Of a stretch of DNA of 8,226 nucleotides, positions 7,122 through 8,226 are shown piece after piece. The notes under the pieces were generated by a model. That model ran no database searches. It had not been told where the DNA came from and saw only the letters and a list, made by a program, of their open reading frames with translations. Position numbers and translations under genes: made by a program. The DNA comes from Candidatus Aquidulcis sp. GTDB taxonomy: Bacteria > Chloroflexota > Anaerolineae > Anaerolineales > E44-bin32. Position 1 is the first letter of the stretch, and the number at the start of each line of letters is the position of its first letter. The stretch lies in assembly GCA_020723365.1 (NCBI GenBank), contig DYJB01000014.1:21639-29864 (forward strand), written 5' to 3'.

Positions 7122-8226
7122 TCAGTGCACGGCGGCGCCCGCGCCGACGAGCGCCTGCTTCCCGATGCGCCAGGCGTCGGCCAACGTGCCGTTCTCGAGA
7201 ACGACCACGACGACCAGGCCAGGCTCGCCTTCGGGCGAGGCGCCGGCGAACCAGTTGACGCGCCGGCCTCCGCTCCCGGTCAGCGCGCTGGCCGCCATGG
7301 CGCGGAAGTCACCCGAATCCCGGTCAAGCGCCAGCAGGACGGCGGCAGCCGCCGCCGTGCCCGCCGTCTGGCGCCTGCCCTCATCGAGAGGGAGATCGAC
7401 CCAGGCTCCGCCAGGCTCCTCCAGGCCGCTGACGATCCTCAGCGACGGCAGGGCTCCGTTGGAGCGCAACGCGGCGTAAGCACGTGCCAGTTGGAGCGGC
7501 GTCACCGCCAGGCTACCCTGCCCGATCGCCTCCAACCCCGGCACCGAGCCTGCAGCGGGAATCTCCGGCGGCGTTGGCTGCGCCGGCTCGAGTTCTTCCA
7601 GCGCGGTCTCACGCAAGGCGTACCTGGCGATCGTCTCGTCGAGCCATGCCGCCCCGAGGCGGGTCCCAAGCTGCGAGAGTGGAGCCGGGCAGCCAAAGTA
7701 CAGGGCCGTAGCGTAGCTGGCGGCGGCTGCAGCCTGATCGGCCTCGCGCGGCGTCAGGCTGCAACCCAGCTGCTCGCTGTCCACGTTGACCCCCGCGCTC
7801 AGTCCTTCAAGAGCCTGGTCCAGAGTGACCTCGCTGTCATCGGCGGCGACGGAGAGCAAGAGGGGCGCCAGCATCATGCCGGGCTGGTAGCGCCCTTGGG
7901 TGGCGCGGTTGAGCAGCGGAGCATCCGCCCGGACGGTCAGGTCCGCCCATTCCGCCTCGAGCGTGTTGGCATCGTAACTCGGGGACGAGGCCATGGCCAG
8001 GATGTCGCCGGTCGAGGCGCTGACGACGCCGGCGGCGCCGCGATAGGGGGATAGCGCCTCGGCCACTTCGGCCTGCAGCGTGGCATCGAGCGTCAGGCGG
8101 ATGCCCAGGCCGCGCGGCGGCGTGCCCAGCGTCAGGTGCTGCCACCAGGTCGTGAGCACATCGTGCCCCGTCTCGCCGCGCAGGTATTCGTCACGGCTGC
8201 GCTCGAGACCAGCCTGTGCGAAGCGG
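7122..8226 (-). CDS. Class B PBP-like transpeptidase domain with degenerate active site (C-terminal part)
   Basis: The frame stays open to the right edge, so the N-terminus is missing. Just inside the edge it reads AGLERSRDEYLRGETG, the family's usual 'AGLE...LRG..G' segment. Numbering residues from the in-frame GTG at 8159, the penicillin-binding transpeptidase domain follows: RGLGIRLTLDATLQ at 16-29, GVVSASTGDILAMASSPSYD at 44-63, LLNRATQGRYQPG at 82-94, IGQGSLAVTPLQLARAYAAL at 212-231, and a C-terminal NWFAG with VVVVVLEN. These match FtsI/PBP2-type enzymes that cross-link peptidoglycan. However, the catalytic SxxK position (95-98) reads MMLA, the SxN position (148-150) reads SYA and the KTG position (293-295) reads LTG. 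The Ser nucleophile and both key Lys are therefore gone, and it should not acylate penicillin or stem peptide. There is no frameshift or internal stop. A non-catalytic envelope role is inferred. The GTG at 8159 is internal, not the true start. Confidence 0.88.
   Translation of the reverse strand, partial: RFAQAGLERSRDEYLRGETGHDVLTTWWQHLTLGTPPRGLGIRLTLDATLQAEVAEALSPYRGAAGVVSASTGDILAMASSPSYDANTLEAEWADLTVRADAPLLNRATQGRYQPGMMLAPLLLSVAADDSEVTLDQALEGLSAGVNVDSEQLGCSLTPREADQAAAAASYATALYFGCPAPLSQLGTRLGAAWLDETIARYALRETALEELEPAQPTPPEIPAAGSVPGLEAIGQGSLAVTPLQLARAYAALRSNGALPSLRIVSGLEEPGGAWVDLPLDEGRRQTAGTAAAAAVLLALDRDSGDFRAMAASALTGSGGRRVNWFAGASPEGEPGLVVVVVLENGTLADAWRIGKQALVGAGAAVH

Noticed and set aside
7000..7128. 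Direct repeat CCTCAGTGC at 7000-7008 and 7120-7128
   Set aside because: Nine bases twice within GC-rich DNA, with no element or duplicated flank; treated as chance.
7122..8159. Treating the GTG at 8159 as the start of the PBP-like gene
   Set aside because: The open frame upstream to the window edge contains the family's conserved AGLE...LRGE segment, so the gene begins outside the window.

Overview
The window is a GC-rich, densely coded bacterial chromosome segment. It carries housekeeping genes on both strands, and no mobile element, CRISPR array, tRNA or rRNA was recognised. The gene mix suggests a high-GC lineage such as Chloroflexota (Anaerolineae-like) or a relative: a SepIVA/DivIVA-like coiled-coil protein, a lone Roadblock/LC7 protein, S16 with a Lys/Ala-rich tail, an ffh-rpsP-khpA-rimM cluster and an FtsI-like PBP. 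This assignment is inference from gene content and composition only.

Layout from left to right. (1) A plus-strand gene at 56-550 encodes a DivIVA/SepIVA-like coiled-coil protein and ends at a strong hairpin terminator. (2) Converging on it from the right, on the minus strand, is pyrG (CTP synthase, 626-2278). Upstream of pyrG are a small Roadblock/LC7 gene (2412-2786), a 12-bp perfect hairpin between the two, and a plausible promoter at 2811-2839. (3) The minus-strand cluster ffh (4196-5518), rpsP (3680-4087), khpA (3432-3659) and rimM (2886-3428) is the conserved bacterial SRP/ribosome-maturation cluster. It is probably driven by a near-consensus promoter, TTGACC-17-TACAAT, at 5620-5648. The usual downstream trmD and rplS are absent. 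(4) A 371-bp divergent intergenic region (5519-5889) holds the ffh promoter and a structured leader, and probably the promoter of the next gene. (5) A plus-strand multi-pass membrane acyltransferase of the Acyl_transf_3 family lies at 5893-6936 (or from 5890). (6) Converging on it is the C-terminal part of a class B PBP-like transpeptidase domain (7122-8226, minus strand, running off the right edge).

The most unusual observation is in that last gene. The overall class B PBP fold signature is well preserved, but all three catalytic motifs are altered: SxxK reads M-M-L-A, SxN reads S-Y-A and KTG reads L-T-G. The frame is intact, so this looks like a maintained pseudo-transpeptidase rather than a decayed gene. 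I did not find convincing evidence of a complete new multi-gene system. The remaining observations are regulatory structures and departures from the usual gene order.
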